DNA from: Phycisphaerales bacterium
GTDB taxonomy: Bacteria > Planctomycetota > Phycisphaerae > Phycisphaerales > SM1A02
Length of the DNA stretch: 64,000 bases
Direction of reading: 5' to 3'
Assembly: GCA_029260575.1 (NCBI GenBank)
Contig: JAJDDB010000027.1
Span: 744,205-808,204 of the forward strand
Shown: in pieces, positions 1 through 8,852 of the stretch
Layout: each line of letters begins with the position of its first letter
How positions within the stretch are numbered: position 1 is the first letter of the stretch
Notes under the pieces: model-generated
Told to the model about the DNA's origin: nothing
Databases searched by the model: none
Seen by the model: the letters and a program-made list of their open reading frames with translations, nothing else
Made by a program: the position numbers and the translations under genes

Positions 1-2
1 CT

Positions 3-221
3 CGTTGGTGCGCTGCAGTGAATGTGGGTACACCGCATTGTGCAATTTCACTCAAATGGAGTGATGCACCGCCGAGTTCACTGGACAACTCAGGCTGGAC
101 GATTGAATTTCAGAGTGATCCAAACGTCGTGCTGTACGACCTCGATCAAGACACCTACTGGAATGGGAAAGGCACAGCATTCATAGAGAGTTTGGAATCT
201 ATGCCTCTCGATGTCTGGTGA
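3..221 (+). CDS. C-terminal end of an unknown protein (5' end outside window)
   Basis: The reading frame is open from the first base of the window to a TGA at 219-221, so this is probably the last 72 codons of a longer gene. The tail is rich in Trp, Asp and Asn (for example WTIEFQSDPNVVLYDLDQD), which loosely resembles a beta-rich lectin-like strand pattern, but I cannot assign a family. It converges on the aldolase gene, whose stop lies 6 bases downstream. A GTG at 18 would also allow a short free-standing 67-residue protein, but no ribosome binding site is visible before it. The call is therefore only that coding sequence probably enters from the left edge. Confidence 0.4.
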   Translation, partial: RWCAAVNVGTPHCAISLKWSDAPPSSLDNSGWTIEFQSDPNVVLYDLDQDTYWNGKGTAFIESLESMPLDVW

Positions 222-227
222 AGTATC

Positions 228-1262
228 TTAACCAACCCCCACCAGTTCTCGCTCCATTGCGTCGCTGTATGAACCATCACGCGCAGCGCTATTGCACTTG
301 GCCCGGTGGTGGAACGCTTTTTGCGCTTTCTCGACATTGCCTGCCTGCCCCAGCCATGTCTTCAGCGGCGGATCCTGCAGCGCTCTGCCGTAGCTGAAAC
401 TGAGCTGCCACGGATGTTTCTCAGCCATTGCGTTCATAGCGTTGAGGTTTGCCGTTGCCTGTTCATTACTCTGCCCACCAGACAGGAACACAATCCCCGG
501 CACTGCAGCAGGCACCGTCCGCATAAAGCACCGCACTGTCTGCTCAGCCACTTCTTCAGGAGCGGCCTGCGTGGAACACGCATTGCCCGAAATCACCATG
601 TTTGGCTTGAGCAACATGCCTTCAAGCGATACGTGATGATAATGCAGCGCATCAAACACGACATGCAACGTGCGTTCAGTCACGTCGTAACAGCGTTCGA
701 TCGTGTGGTTGCCATCCATCAGAACTTCCGGCTCAACAATCGGCACCAATCCCGCTTCCTGCGAAAGTGCTGCGTACCGCGCAAGCGCTTCCGCATTGGC
801 GCGAATGCAGTAGTCGCTCGGTATGCCGTCGCCGATCGTGATAACGGCGCGCCACTTCGTGAACTTTGCGCCGAGGCTGATGTATTCATTCAACCGATCG
901 CGCAGACCGTCAAGGCCTTCCGTGATTTTCTCATCCGGGGAATTCGCAAGCGGCTTCGCACCGGCATCGACCTTGATGCCCGAAATCGCGCCCTGGCTCT
1001 TGAGCACATCAACGAACGGCCTGCCATCGTCCGCCATCTGACGTATTGTCTCATCAAAGAGAATCACGCCGCTGACAAACTCACCGACGCCCTGCGTTGT
1101 GAAGAGCATCTGTCGATACGCCTGCCGATTAGCTTCTGTGGACTCGATATTGATGCTGTCAAAACGCTTCTTGATCGTTCCCGAGCTTTCATCAGCTGCG
1201 AGAATGCCTTTTCCGGGGGCGACAAGAGCAGAGGCGATTGCATTGAGTTGCTGCGTATTCAT
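228..1262 (-). CDS. Class I fructose-bisphosphate aldolase
   Basis: 344 residues, the usual length for the eukaryote-like class I enzyme that cleaves fructose 1,6-bisphosphate into glyceraldehyde 3-phosphate and DHAP in cytosolic glycolysis and gluconeogenesis. Visible hallmarks are the N-terminal GKGILAADES (Asp24), the AKFTKWRAVI strand (Lys134/Lys137), VPIVEPEVL with paired Glu177/Glu179, and the Schiff-base lysine in LEGMLLKPNMV (Lys219). The ATG at 1262 is preceded by GAGGAT about 6 bases upstream, which supports this start. The gene stands alone, followed by the convergent unknown gene and preceded by the end of ggt. No class II metal-binding motif is present. Confidence 0.95.
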   Translation of the reverse strand: MNTQQLNAIASALVAPGKGILAADESSGTIKKRFDSINIESTEANRQAYRQMLFTTQGVGEFVSGVILFDETIRQMADDGRPFVDVLKSQGAISGIKVDAGAKPLANSPDEKITEGLDGLRDRLNEYISLGAKFTKWRAVITIGDGIPSDYCIRANAEALARYAALSQEAGLVPIVEPEVLMDGNHTIERCYDVTERTLHVVFDALHYHHVSLEGMLLKPNMVISGNACSTQAAPEEVAEQTVRCFMRTVPAAVPGIVFLSGGQSNEQATANLNAMNAMAEKHPWQLSFSYGRALQDPPLKTWLGQAGNVEKAQKAFHHRAKCNSAARDGSYSDAMERELVGVG

Positions 1263-1390
1263 AAGTCAATCCTCGCTGAGCGCGATGGCTGTATTTGATT
1301 GGGGGAAACCATTATTTGTAGCACAAACCGTCGCGACATTGAAGCGTTGTCTGCGGCTGTCCGTCCCCAAACGCACGAACAAAGCGTGAT

Positions 1391-2980
1391 TCAGAAGCCG
1401 ACCGCCTGACCGTCACGGCGCAGGTCACTTGCCCCGCAATACGTACCGTTCATTTTGTAAATCGCCTGCGCGCCGCCGTACTTCACCCACTGCTTATCTT
1501 CGACGTGCAGATCGTGGCCGAGCCCGCGCAATTCGTCATAGACCTCTGATTTGAATCCCGGCTCGATCCCGACATTCATACCCTTGAACACCTGCCAGCG
1601 GGGTGCATCCAGTGCTGCTTGCGGGTTCTGGTTGTAATCGGTCATGCGAATAATGACCTGCGTGTGCCCTTGCGGTTGCATGTATCCGCCCATGACGCCA
1701 AATGCCATCTGCGGCTCGCCGTCGTGCGTCACCATGCCCGGAATGATCGTGTGATACGGCAGTTTGCCGCCATCAACCTGATTGGGATGACCATCTTCAG
1801 TGACAAAGCACGCGCCGCGGCTTTGCAGCGCAATGCCGGTGTCCGGCACGACAATGCCGGACCCGAAGCCGGTGTAGTTGGATTGGATCATTGAGATCAT
1901 GTTGCCGGCTGCGTCGGCTGCGCACAGCAGCACTGTTCCGCCGGGCTTCGGCGCACCATGCTTGAAATCCTGCGCACGCGCGGGATCTATCAGCGCAGCA
2001 CGATCCTTGAGATACGCATCATCGAGCAGATCCTGCACGCGGAGATCCATGTGCATCGGATCTGCGATATAGCGGTCCGCATCACGAAATGCGAGTTTCA
2101 TCGCTTCAATCTGCAGGTGCAGACTCGCGGCGCTGTCCGCCGGGCGGCTTGCTATATCCAGATGCCGGGCGATACCAAGCGCGATGAGTGCTGTTAGTCC
2201 CTGACCATTGGGGGGAATCTCATGGAGCGTCGCGCCGTTGTAGGTCGTTTCAATCGGCCGCACCCACGCCGGGCGATGCGCTGCCAGATCGTCTTCCGTG
2301 AGATACCCGCCGGTGTTGTCTGAATGTGCAACGATTTTGCGCGCGAGTTCACCTTCATAAAACGCAGTGCCTTTCGTTGCTGCGATCAATTCAAGCGTGC
2401 GCGCATGCGCTTCACTCGTGAAGACTTCGCCGGTCCTGGGCCCTCTGCCGTTCGGACAGAACGTCTGCTGGAACGAATCAAGATCCTTGTACGCACGACA
2501 CCCACGATCCCAGTAGTACGCAGTCTGCGGCGCGACGCCAAATCCATTGCGGGCGTAGTGAATCGCTGGCTCGAAGAGTTTTTCGAACGGTAACGCCCCG
2601 AATTGCTCTGAAAGCGCAACCCAACCGGACACCGCGCCGGGAACAGTCACACTCTGCCAGCCTTGCGGCGAAATTGATTCCTGATCAGCAAACATTGACG
2701 GGCTGAGTTTCTTTGGCGACCTGCCAGAAGCGTTGAGGCCGTGCATTCCCCCGCCGGCCCAGATCAACGCAAATGCATCGGCCCCGATACCGTTGCTCGT
2801 CGGTTCGATGACCGTCAGCGTGATTGCGGTCGCAACAGCAGCGTCAATGGCGTTGCCGCCCGTCCGCAACATCAACAAGCCGGCCTGGGCGGCCAGTGGC
2901 TGGCTCGTGGCGACGACATTCGGCGCAAACACCGGCATGCGCTGCGACGAGTACGGGAACGACCAGTCGAATTCAGCCAT
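1391..2980 (-). CDS. ggt: Gamma-glutamyltransferase family protein
   Basis: An N-terminal-nucleophile hydrolase of the gamma-glutamyltransferase family, which removes or transfers gamma-glutamyl groups from glutathione-like substrates. I chose the ATG at 2980 (529 residues) because the protein then starts just before the conserved VVATSQPLAAQAGLLMLRTGGNAIDAAVA block; an extension to 3064 is open but has no family character. The autoprocessing threonine is Thr349 in PGGTVLLCAADAAGN, equivalent to the first Thr of the usual TTHxSVVD. No clear signal peptide is seen with this start, so a cytoplasmic or atypical location is possible. The product may be a ggt-like amidohydrolase rather than a true transpeptidase. 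An RNA-terminator-like hairpin lies 65 bases upstream. Confidence 0.9.
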   Translation of the reverse strand: MAEFDWSFPYSSQRMPVFAPNVVATSQPLAAQAGLLMLRTGGNAIDAAVATAITLTVIEPTSNGIGADAFALIWAGGGMHGLNASGRSPKKLSPSMFADQESISPQGWQSVTVPGAVSGWVALSEQFGALPFEKLFEPAIHYARNGFGVAPQTAYYWDRGCRAYKDLDSFQQTFCPNGRGPRTGEVFTSEAHARTLELIAATKGTAFYEGELARKIVAHSDNTGGYLTEDDLAAHRPAWVRPIETTYNGATLHEIPPNGQGLTALIALGIARHLDIASRPADSAASLHLQIEAMKLAFRDADRYIADPMHMDLRVQDLLDDAYLKDRAALIDPARAQDFKHGAPKPGGTVLLCAADAAGNMISMIQSNYTGFGSGIVVPDTGIALQSRGACFVTEDGHPNQVDGGKLPYHTIIPGMVTHDGEPQMAFGVMGGYMQPQGHTQVIIRMTDYNQNPQAALDAPRWQVFKGMNVGIEPGFKSEVYDELRGLGHDLHVEDKQWVKYGGAQAIYKMNGTYCGASDLRRDGQAVGF

Positions 2981-3044
2981 CTCTATAGTGTACCGGCCGG
3001 GAAGCGCATGGATGAAAACAGCCCGGCAGCTCACGCAAAAAAGA

Positions 3045-3076
3045 CCAAGAGCCCTCGCTTTCACGAAGGCTCTTGG
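3045..3076 (-). terminator. Intrinsic terminator ending the structured RNA upstream of ggt
   Basis: A 9-bp perfect inverted repeat, CCAAGAGCC at 3045-3053 and GGCTCTTGG at 3068-3076, with TCG/CGA extending the stem inside. On the minus strand it is followed at once by a run of U (complement of caaaaaag at 3037-3042). This is the normal layout of a rho-independent terminator for minus-strand transcription arriving from the structured RNA candidate. Read-through would enter ggt, so it may also attenuate that gene. Confidence 0.75.
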
Positions 3077-3510
3077 CTGTCAGCCCAAGATTCGGGTCAT
3101 GCAACCCACAGCTCTGTCGAACGGTGAAGACGCATGACCTTCACCTTGGTTCTGACTGACAGCTTGAAGATGTCCGGCGCGCTCTTCAAACCGTCGCACG
3201 GGCTGAACACATGTTTCCACGTCCTCAGCCCGTTTTCGACATGGTGTTCCGCCAGGTGAATGACCTTCCCACCATGTCCTCCGTTGCTCGATATGGCTTT
3301 CGCCTGTTTCGAACATCGAAGTTGTGCTTCTGCGCCCCGGCACCTGCCTTCGTCCACCAAAGTTCGGCCGAAGCCTCCCGTTGGTTTCATCCTCCAGCAC
3401 GTGTTATTCCGACACACTTCCGCACCGGGCCTTTTCCTTTCAGTCCGGCCCCCGAGCTTGCGCCCGGTGGTTGTCCAAGTCAGTGCCGCGATGCCTCCAG
3501 ATTCCTGTTA
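3077..3510 (-). ncRNA. Large structured non-coding RNA candidate, family not recognised
   Basis: No convincing protein is encoded here, but in the minus-strand sense there is a chain of hairpins: CCGGGC-GCAA-GCUCGG (3452-3467), GGGCC/GGCCC (3427-3451), GGC-UUCG-GCC (3366-3375), GGC-GAAA-GCC (3295-3304), a 9-bp stem GACAUGGUG/CACCAUGUC (3238-3246 with 3270-3278), an 8-bp stem CGGGCUGA/UCAGCCCG (3199-3206 with 3225-3232) capped by ACGUG-GAAA-CAUGU, UUGAAGA/UCUUCAA (3164-3189) and GGUCAUGC/GCAUGACC (3095-3139). GNRA and UUCG tetraloops and a G-U pair occur only in the minus sense, fixing the strand. An intrinsic terminator follows. I looked for the conserved cores of RNase P RNA, tmRNA, SRP RNA and group II introns and did not find them. 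The 5' end is a guess. Confidence 0.6.
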
Positions 3511-3775
3511 CCAGTTCACCTTCATTGACATAAACGAGGTTGACTTATCAACCGAGAGACACAATACGGCGCTGCGCGCACACAGCAAGAGTGCACCTGA
3601 ATTGTGGACAGTTGGTGAGAAAGCTGTAGTGCTCAGCAGGTTGCGCTGCGCGTAAATGCAGATCAATACAAAACAACCGTGCGCGCGATGCGCGTCATCA
3701 CGCTCGGTGGAAATCGCAACAGCATCGCAATTTTTTCAGAAAATTCTTGTTGAACGCACCCGAACAACGCGATGT
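3511..3775. other. Gene-free spacer between mnmA and the RNA candidate
   Basis: No supported gene is present. The only structure I see is the short inverted repeat GGTTGA-CTTA-TCAACC at 3539-3554, which could be an operator or small hairpin upstream of the minus-strand RNA. The stretch 3690-3770 is relatively AT-rich and lies directly beyond the mnmA stop codon. Confidence 0.4.
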
Positions 3776-4930
3776 TCAAACGGCTGAATCAATCCACCCG
3801 CCGACCATTACAGCATCACCCTGATAGCACACCACGGCCTGACCAGGCGCGACAGCGAATTGCGGTTCATCAAAGCGCACTTCTATCGCGTCAACACCAC
3901 TGCAGCGCACGCGCGCGGGAACAGGCTCCGCGTTGTATCGAATCTGCGCGGCGCACTGCATCCAGTCGTCTGAACAGCACTCGTGCATCAACCAGCGAAC
4001 CTGCGATGCGGCGCAACCGTCTGCGTAGAGATCCCGTTTCGCGCCGACCGTGATTGTGTTCGTGTCGGAATTCTTGTTCAGCACATACAGCGGGTGACTG
4101 CGTGCGATGCCGATCCCGCGGCGCTGTCCCACCGTGAAATGCTGATGCCCCTCATGTTCGCCAATGACGTCGCCGTGTGAATTCACAATCGCGCCGCGCG
4201 ACACAACCTCCGGCGTTCGGCGTCGCACAACTCCGGCATAGTCATTGTCAGGAACAAAGCAGATTTCCTGCGAATCCGGCTTGTTGAATACGGGTAGATC
4301 AAAACGTTGCGCCATCGCGCGCACTGCAGGCTTCGCATATTCCCCGATTGGCAGAAGCATTTCAGTCAAACGCTGCTGCGACGCGCCGAACAGGACATAG
4401 CTTTGATCTTTGCCATGATCGACACCGCGCAGCAGCTTCGGCGTATTCGGAACACTGCGATCAATGCGCGCGTAGTGACCAGATGCGACAAACTGCGCAT
4501 CGATCTGCTTTGCGTAATCGTGCAGCTTGCCGAACTTCAGCCAGTCGTTGCAGCGCACACATGGGTTCGGCGTGCGCCCAGCGTTGTATTCGCCGACGAA
4601 ATACTCGACGATTCGGCCGAAATCCTTCTTGAAGTTGCAGACGTAGAACGGAATGCCAAGCTTTGCTGCCACCAGCCGGGCGTCGGCTGCATCGTTTATG
4701 GAACAGCACCCCTGCTTGCCGATACGGAGATTCTTCGGATTGCACGTCACCGACGATTCGTCTTCTGTATCCGATGCCTCGACCATGCCCTCGAGTTCCT
4801 CGCCGGGTGAGCCAAGGCGCATGAAACAACCCACTACGTCATAGCCCTGTTCCAGGAGCAGCGCTGCTGCAACGGAACTATCCACGCCGCCGGACATTGC
4901 GACGAGTACTTTTGGTCGATTCGTTGTCAT
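3776..4930 (-). CDS. mnmA: tRNA-specific 2-thiouridylase MnmA
   Basis: 384 residues from the ATG at 4930. The enzyme adenylates and thiolates U34 of tRNA-Lys, -Glu and -Gln. The PP-loop SGGVDSS lies at residues 13-19, the first catalytic cysteine at Cys124 in RTPNPCVRCN, and the second at Cys224 in PDSQEICFVPD. The C-terminal part ends in the beta-barrel typical of MnmA (VRFDEPQFAVAPGQAVVCYQGD). A longer in-frame start at 4996 would add 22 residues with no family match, so I rejected it. The gene stands alone. An insertion near residues 48-62 (EGMVEASDTEDESS) is slightly longer than in enterobacterial MnmA. Confidence 0.95.
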   Translation of the reverse strand: MTTNRPKVLVAMSGGVDSSVAAALLLEQGYDVVGCFMRLGSPGEELEGMVEASDTEDESSVTCNPKNLRIGKQGCCSINDAADARLVAAKLGIPFYVCNFKKDFGRIVEYFVGEYNAGRTPNPCVRCNDWLKFGKLHDYAKQIDAQFVASGHYARIDRSVPNTPKLLRGVDHGKDQSYVLFGASQQRLTEMLLPIGEYAKPAVRAMAQRFDLPVFNKPDSQEICFVPDNDYAGVVRRRTPEVVSRGAIVNSHGDVIGEHEGHQHFTVGQRRGIGIARSHPLYVLNKNSDTNTITVGAKRDLYADGCAASQVRWLMHECCSDDWMQCAAQIRYNAEPVPARVRCSGVDAIEVRFDEPQFAVAPGQAVVCYQGDAVMVGGWIDSAV

Positions 4931-5319
4931 CGATGCGGATTCTAGGCCGGTCGACAAAGAACCCAATGTGAGTCTCACAAAACCGGCGAGAGGCACATCA
5001 GATCACCAGAGAACGACAGCTCAAGAACCTGCCAATGACTTTTGACCTGAATAGACCAAGACAGCCTGCGATACTCAATAAATCCATTCAAGGCATTGAA
5101 TAACAACGACTTATGAGAATTTCCTGCGGACTCATAGGGGCTCGATTTTGGCTGTAGAGCCCTTTACAACAGTATCGGCGCTGGATTCTCATGCCCGTTC
5201 CTGTCAGACTGTTATAGAGCGTTTCGTATTCTGCTCAAAGGGCGGGCTTTGAAGAGCTGAAGGCGATCCCCACAATCAAGTTGCACATATGTACGGCGTT
5301 ACTGGAGGCGTCCAACGTT
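4931..5319. other. Divergent intergenic region before the secreted-protein cluster
   Basis: About 390 bases without a supported gene between the start of mnmA and the first dockerin-bearing gene. It is AT-richer than the surroundings (5060-5130). The end holds the leader ctGGAGGcg-nnn-aacgttATG, the same leader as in front of the second paralogue at 7086-7106, so the ribosome binding site was duplicated together with the gene. No clear sigma-70 hexamer pair could be picked with confidence. Confidence 0.5.
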
Positions 5320-6792
5320 ATGAAAAAGACTCTTGTTTTCGGTGCCACCACAGTGGCTGGGCTCGTTCTACTTGCTGGTTCGCTAACGACGGTGGACGCA
5401 CAGAGCCGCGGCCTCAACGGTCCAGACGTCACAGCAAGCCGTGTCGGCCTTGATGACTTCAATTCGACCGACGATTTCGCGTACTACGGAACTGTCGGCG
5501 GCATTCGTGGGTATTCGATGGCATCGACTTCATGCAACTCACCCTGGGAGAGCAATCCTGTACCGGACACGACTGCTGATTGGATTGATCAGCCGGGCAA
5601 TGCTCGCAATCCCGTCATCGCGCAGAATCTGTATCGAATGGCGCGCAACGGAAATCGACTTGAACAAATCGGCATGAGCTGGCTCAAACACAGCTTTTGC
5701 GCGGTGAGTGAGGATACCTGCGGCAACTGCAACGGTACTAGTTGCAATTCGCTCGGCATCGGCTGCGCTGATACCTACTGGGCAACACTCAACGGCGGCC
5801 CCAGCCGTGTCGGCCCGCGCTGGGAAATCAATCCAGTCGGCGTCGGCCCCGGTGGTGTGCATGATGACATCTACACGAACCCCAGCGGCAGCGACATTGC
5901 AGGCAAATTGCAGGTCGCAGTTGCTGACATAATCTCCGGCGACAAGTATTTCGCTGAGATTCAGTATGTCACGCATGATGAGGAATTTCAGCGACGCTGG
6001 AACAACGCGTCATACCGACAGGTCGTGTTCAACGGCACCACGATGTCTGGAGCAACCCCAGGGCAGGCTTCTGTACAGCGCGGCTATTCGGGAATTCAGG
6101 CATGGCAGGACAATAACCCAAGCGTCGAGATTGTCCGCTTTGAAGACGATCCCGGCGTCGGTCGATTTGAACTGGCCTATCTGGTTATCGACAACGGCAA
6201 CGGCACATGGACGTATGAATACGCGCTGCGCAATCACAACTCCGACCGCGCTGCAAATCGCTTCATGGTCGATGTCCCCGCTGGCGTGAATACTTCAAAC
6301 CTCGGTTTCCATGATGTGGACTATCACTCCGGCGACGGGTGGAATGGAATCACGAACTTCGACAACACCGATTGGGCAGTGACCATCGGCAGCAATGACA
6401 TCATGTGGTCCTGCGCAGACTTTGCGACAAATAACAACGCCAACGCGCTGCGCTGGGGCACGCTCTACAACTATCGCTTCACTGCTGACACACCCCCCGT
6501 GGCAGGCGACATCACTGTCGGCATGTACAAGGGCGGCGGTCGCGACACTATCAATGTTGCTGTCTTGATTCCGGACGCACCTGATGATCCGGTCTGCCCG
6601 GCTGATATCGCTGACTCAGACAGCGTTGATCCCGATGGCGTGGTCAATGTCTTTGACCTTCTCGAGCTGCTGAGCAACTGGGGCACAGGCGGCCCGGGTG
6701 CTGCGATCAGTTCAGATGGTGGCGGCGCTGGCGTCGTCGACGTCTTCGACCTTCTGGATCTGCTGGCTGCATGGGGCAGTTGCAACCCCTGA
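5320..6792 (+). CDS. Secreted protein with C-terminal dockerin-like repeats, copy 1
   Basis: 490 residues. I chose the ATG at 5320 because it follows GGAGG and begins a normal signal peptide (MKKTLVFGATTVAGLVLLAG...TVDA). The central region of about 380 residues is not a family I recognise. It has several Cys pairs, a WLKHSFCA motif and FHDVDYHSGDGWNG, and is shared with the next two genes. The C-terminus, CPADIADSDSVDPDGVVNVFDLLELL followed by VVDVFDLLDLLAAWGSC, carries two Asp-rich loops plus helices as in type I dockerin or EF-hand repeats. Such tails are common in Phycisphaerae secreted proteins and probably serve Ca-dependent binding or sorting. Function is otherwise unknown. An intrinsic terminator follows. 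Confidence 0.85.
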   Translation: MKKTLVFGATTVAGLVLLAGSLTTVDAQSRGLNGPDVTASRVGLDDFNSTDDFAYYGTVGGIRGYSMASTSCNSPWESNPVPDTTADWIDQPGNARNPVIAQNLYRMARNGNRLEQIGMSWLKHSFCAVSEDTCGNCNGTSCNSLGIGCADTYWATLNGGPSRVGPRWEINPVGVGPGGVHDDIYTNPSGSDIAGKLQVAVADIISGDKYFAEIQYVTHDEEFQRRWNNASYRQVVFNGTTMSGATPGQASVQRGYSGIQAWQDNNPSVEIVRFEDDPGVGRFELAYLVIDNGNGTWTYEYALRNHNSDRAANRFMVDVPAGVNTSNLGFHDVDYHSGDGWNGITNFDNTDWAVTIGSNDIMWSCADFATNNNANALRWGTLYNYRFTADTPPVAGDITVGMYKGGGRDTINVAVLIPDAPDDPVCPADIADSDSVDPDGVVNVFDLLELLSNWGTGGPGAAISSDGGGAGVVDVFDLLDLLAAWGSCNP

Positions 6793-6829
6793 TACAGCCT
6801 GCTCCTAACCCACTCTTGATGTAGAAACG

Positions 6830-6858
6830 GCCGTCACAGCGCGTGACGGCTGTTTTTT
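6830..6858 (+). terminator. Rho-independent terminator after dockerin-like copy 1
   Basis: Stem GCCGTCAC (6830-6837) with GTGACGGC (6843-6850), loop agcgc, followed by TGTTTTTTCT. This is a textbook intrinsic terminator 38 bases after the stop codon and shows that each paralogue is probably its own transcription unit. Confidence 0.85.
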
Positions 6859-7103
6859 CTAGGATTTTCCATTTCTGACCTGAACGGTCGGAGCCCTAGA
6901 CAGATAAAGCTGGCAGTCTGGGAAATAATGTTTTCGTAAGACTAGGGCTGGATTTTGCGTGCCATCTCGTTCACACTAGTGCAGCGGGACATCAACTACA
7001 TCGGAAACGACAGAGTGATGCGTCGCTATTTGTACAGAGACGAACTGTCACGTAAACGATTGAGACAACACTGAGGGGGGCGAGGCTGGAGGCGCCCAAC
7101 GTT

Positions 7104-8570
7104 ATGAAGACAACATTGATTCTCGGAGCCACGACTGTGGCAGGCCTTGTATTGATCGCCGGTTCACTTCCGACTGCAGATGCAGGCAGCCGCGGTCTGA
7201 CCGGCCCGGATGTCGTGGCTAGTGAAGTCGGCGGAAGCACCGATTTTGTATATCTCGGTCAGTCAGGCGGAATCAGCGCCTACTCGATCGGTTCGACTTC
7301 GTGCAATATCGGCGATGTCATCGCAGAGTGGCATGACGAACCAAATAATGCGAAGAATCCGGTCATCGCGCAGCACATGTACCGCATGAAGAATGATGGT
7401 TCGCAGTTCGAACAAATCGGCTTGAGCTGGCTCAAGCACAGCTTCTGCGCGCTCAGCCAGTCCGGTGACAACTGCGCCGGCTACCTGATGCCAAGTTGCA
7501 TCACGGGAACAAACTGCGATCACCTTGGCATCGGGTGTTCAGACACATACGGTTCGGGCCTCAATGACGGTCGTAACGGCGGGCCCCGCTGGAACATTAA
7601 TCCAGTCGGCGTCGGAACCAACGGCGTGCATAACGATATTTACTCATCTCCGTCCGGCCCAAGCGCTATTCGCGGTCGTTTGCAAGTCAAGCAATCCGAG
7701 ATTCAGAGCGGTTATCGCTACTTCTCAGAAATTCAATACGTCACGCATGACGAAGCATTCCCGCAACGCTGGAACAATGCGACGTACCGAGAAGTGAACC
7801 TTTCCAATACGAGCATCAGCCCGGTTGTGAACAGTTACACCACCGTGCGTCCGAACATCGGCGACCCCGCCATCCAGGCGTGGCAGGATAACAATCCGAA
7901 CGTGACGATGGTTGCCTTCGAAGACGATCCCAACATCGGCCGATTCAACCTCGCGTATCTCGTCACCGACAACGGCAATGGCACGTGGACTTACGAGTAC
8001 GCGCTGCACAACCTGAATTCAGAACGTGCTGCGAATCGTTTCATGGTTCCGCTTGCGGCTGGCGTGAACTCGTCGGGCGTCGGCTTCCATGACGTCGCGC
8101 ACCACTCCAACGACGGCTGGAACGGTGTAACCAGTTTTGATGGCACAGATTGGCCGATGGTTGTCGGCGCTTCGGACATGACCTGGTCGTGTGCGGGCTT
8201 CACGACAGACAACAACGCCAACGCTCTGCGCTGGGGTACGACCTACAACTTCCGCTTCACTGCTGACACACCCCCCGTGGCAGGCGACATCACTGTCGGC
8301 ATGTACAAGGGCGGCGGTCGCGATACGGTCAATGTTGCTGTTATGGTTCCGGACGCACCTGATGATCCGGTCTGCCCGGCTGATATCGCTGACTCAGACA
8401 GCGCTGATCCCGATGGCGTGGTCAATGTCTTTGACCTTCTTGAGCTGCTGAACAACTGGGGCACAGGCGGCCCGGGTGCTGCGATCAGCTCTGATGGTGG
8501 CGGCGCTGGTGTCGTCGACGTCTTCGACCTTCTGGATCTGCTGGCTGCATGGGGCAGTTGCAACCCGTAA
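7104..8570 (+). CDS. Secreted protein with C-terminal dockerin-like repeats, copy 2
   Basis: 488 residues, ATG at 7104 after GGAGG. The signal peptide (MKTTLILGATTVAGLVLIAGSLPTADA) is nearly the same as in copy 1. The body is clearly homologous to copy 1 (WLKHSFCALS, RWNINPVGVG, VTHDEAFPQRWNNATYR), but with many substitutions. In contrast the last 100 residues, from FRFTADTPPVAGDITVGMYK to the end, are almost identical to copy 1 even at the DNA level, for instance a block of about 65 bases starting at 6478 and at 8256. This suggests recent gene conversion or selection on the dockerin-like tail. Function unknown, secreted. Confidence 0.85.
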   Translation: MKTTLILGATTVAGLVLIAGSLPTADAGSRGLTGPDVVASEVGGSTDFVYLGQSGGISAYSIGSTSCNIGDVIAEWHDEPNNAKNPVIAQHMYRMKNDGSQFEQIGLSWLKHSFCALSQSGDNCAGYLMPSCITGTNCDHLGIGCSDTYGSGLNDGRNGGPRWNINPVGVGTNGVHNDIYSSPSGPSAIRGRLQVKQSEIQSGYRYFSEIQYVTHDEAFPQRWNNATYREVNLSNTSISPVVNSYTTVRPNIGDPAIQAWQDNNPNVTMVAFEDDPNIGRFNLAYLVTDNGNGTWTYEYALHNLNSERAANRFMVPLAAGVNSSGVGFHDVAHHSNDGWNGVTSFDGTDWPMVVGASDMTWSCAGFTTDNNANALRWGTTYNFRFTADTPPVAGDITVGMYKGGGRDTVNVAVMVPDAPDDPVCPADIADSDSADPDGVVNVFDLLELLNNWGTGGPGAAISSDGGGAGVVDVFDLLDLLAAWGSCNP

Positions 8571-8613
8571 GAAGGGCTGACGAGGGTTTCTCGCCCAACA
8601 ACGTGTATTCCCA

Positions 8614-8640
8614 GCCGGCCGTCGCTTTGCGACGGCCGGC
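8614..8640 (+). terminator. Strong GC hairpin after dockerin-like copy 2
   Basis: A perfect 12-bp stem GCCGGCCGTCGC (8614-8625) and GCGACGGCCGGC (8629-8640) with a TTT loop, 43 bases after the stop codon. The following tract TTGTCTATT is only moderately T-rich, so termination efficiency is uncertain. Confidence 0.65.
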
Positions 8641-8852
8641 TTGTCTATTGGTGCGAAAATATCCCGCCCTGGGGACAGCCCTGTGAAGTTGGGAAACGTC
8701 CGAAATGCATTCGTCTGTGCGAAGATGACAAACAACAGTGGACGTGGAAGTGAAGTTGGGGCAAACTATGGGCTGTCCGCATCGTCGAGCCATGTTCTCA
8801 GATGGTGCTGATTCTTGTGAGGGTCATTTCAGAGTGGATCGGGGAGCACGCT

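Noticed and set aside
306..1298. Long plus-strand open frame of 330 codons opposite the aldolase gene
   Set aside because: It is a mirror of the aldolase coding strand, Arg/His/Cys-rich, with no family motif or ribosome binding site.
3077..3510. RNase P RNA or tmRNA as identity of the structured RNA
   Set aside because: The universally conserved core segments (for example GAGGAAAGUCC and the 3' ACAGAA region of RNase P, or the tRNA-like ends of tmRNA) are not present.
3080..3655. Several open frames of 100-130 codons on both strands between ggt and mnmA
   Set aside because: Frames overlap each other on both strands, have unnatural composition and cover the hairpin-rich region; the RNA explanation fits better.
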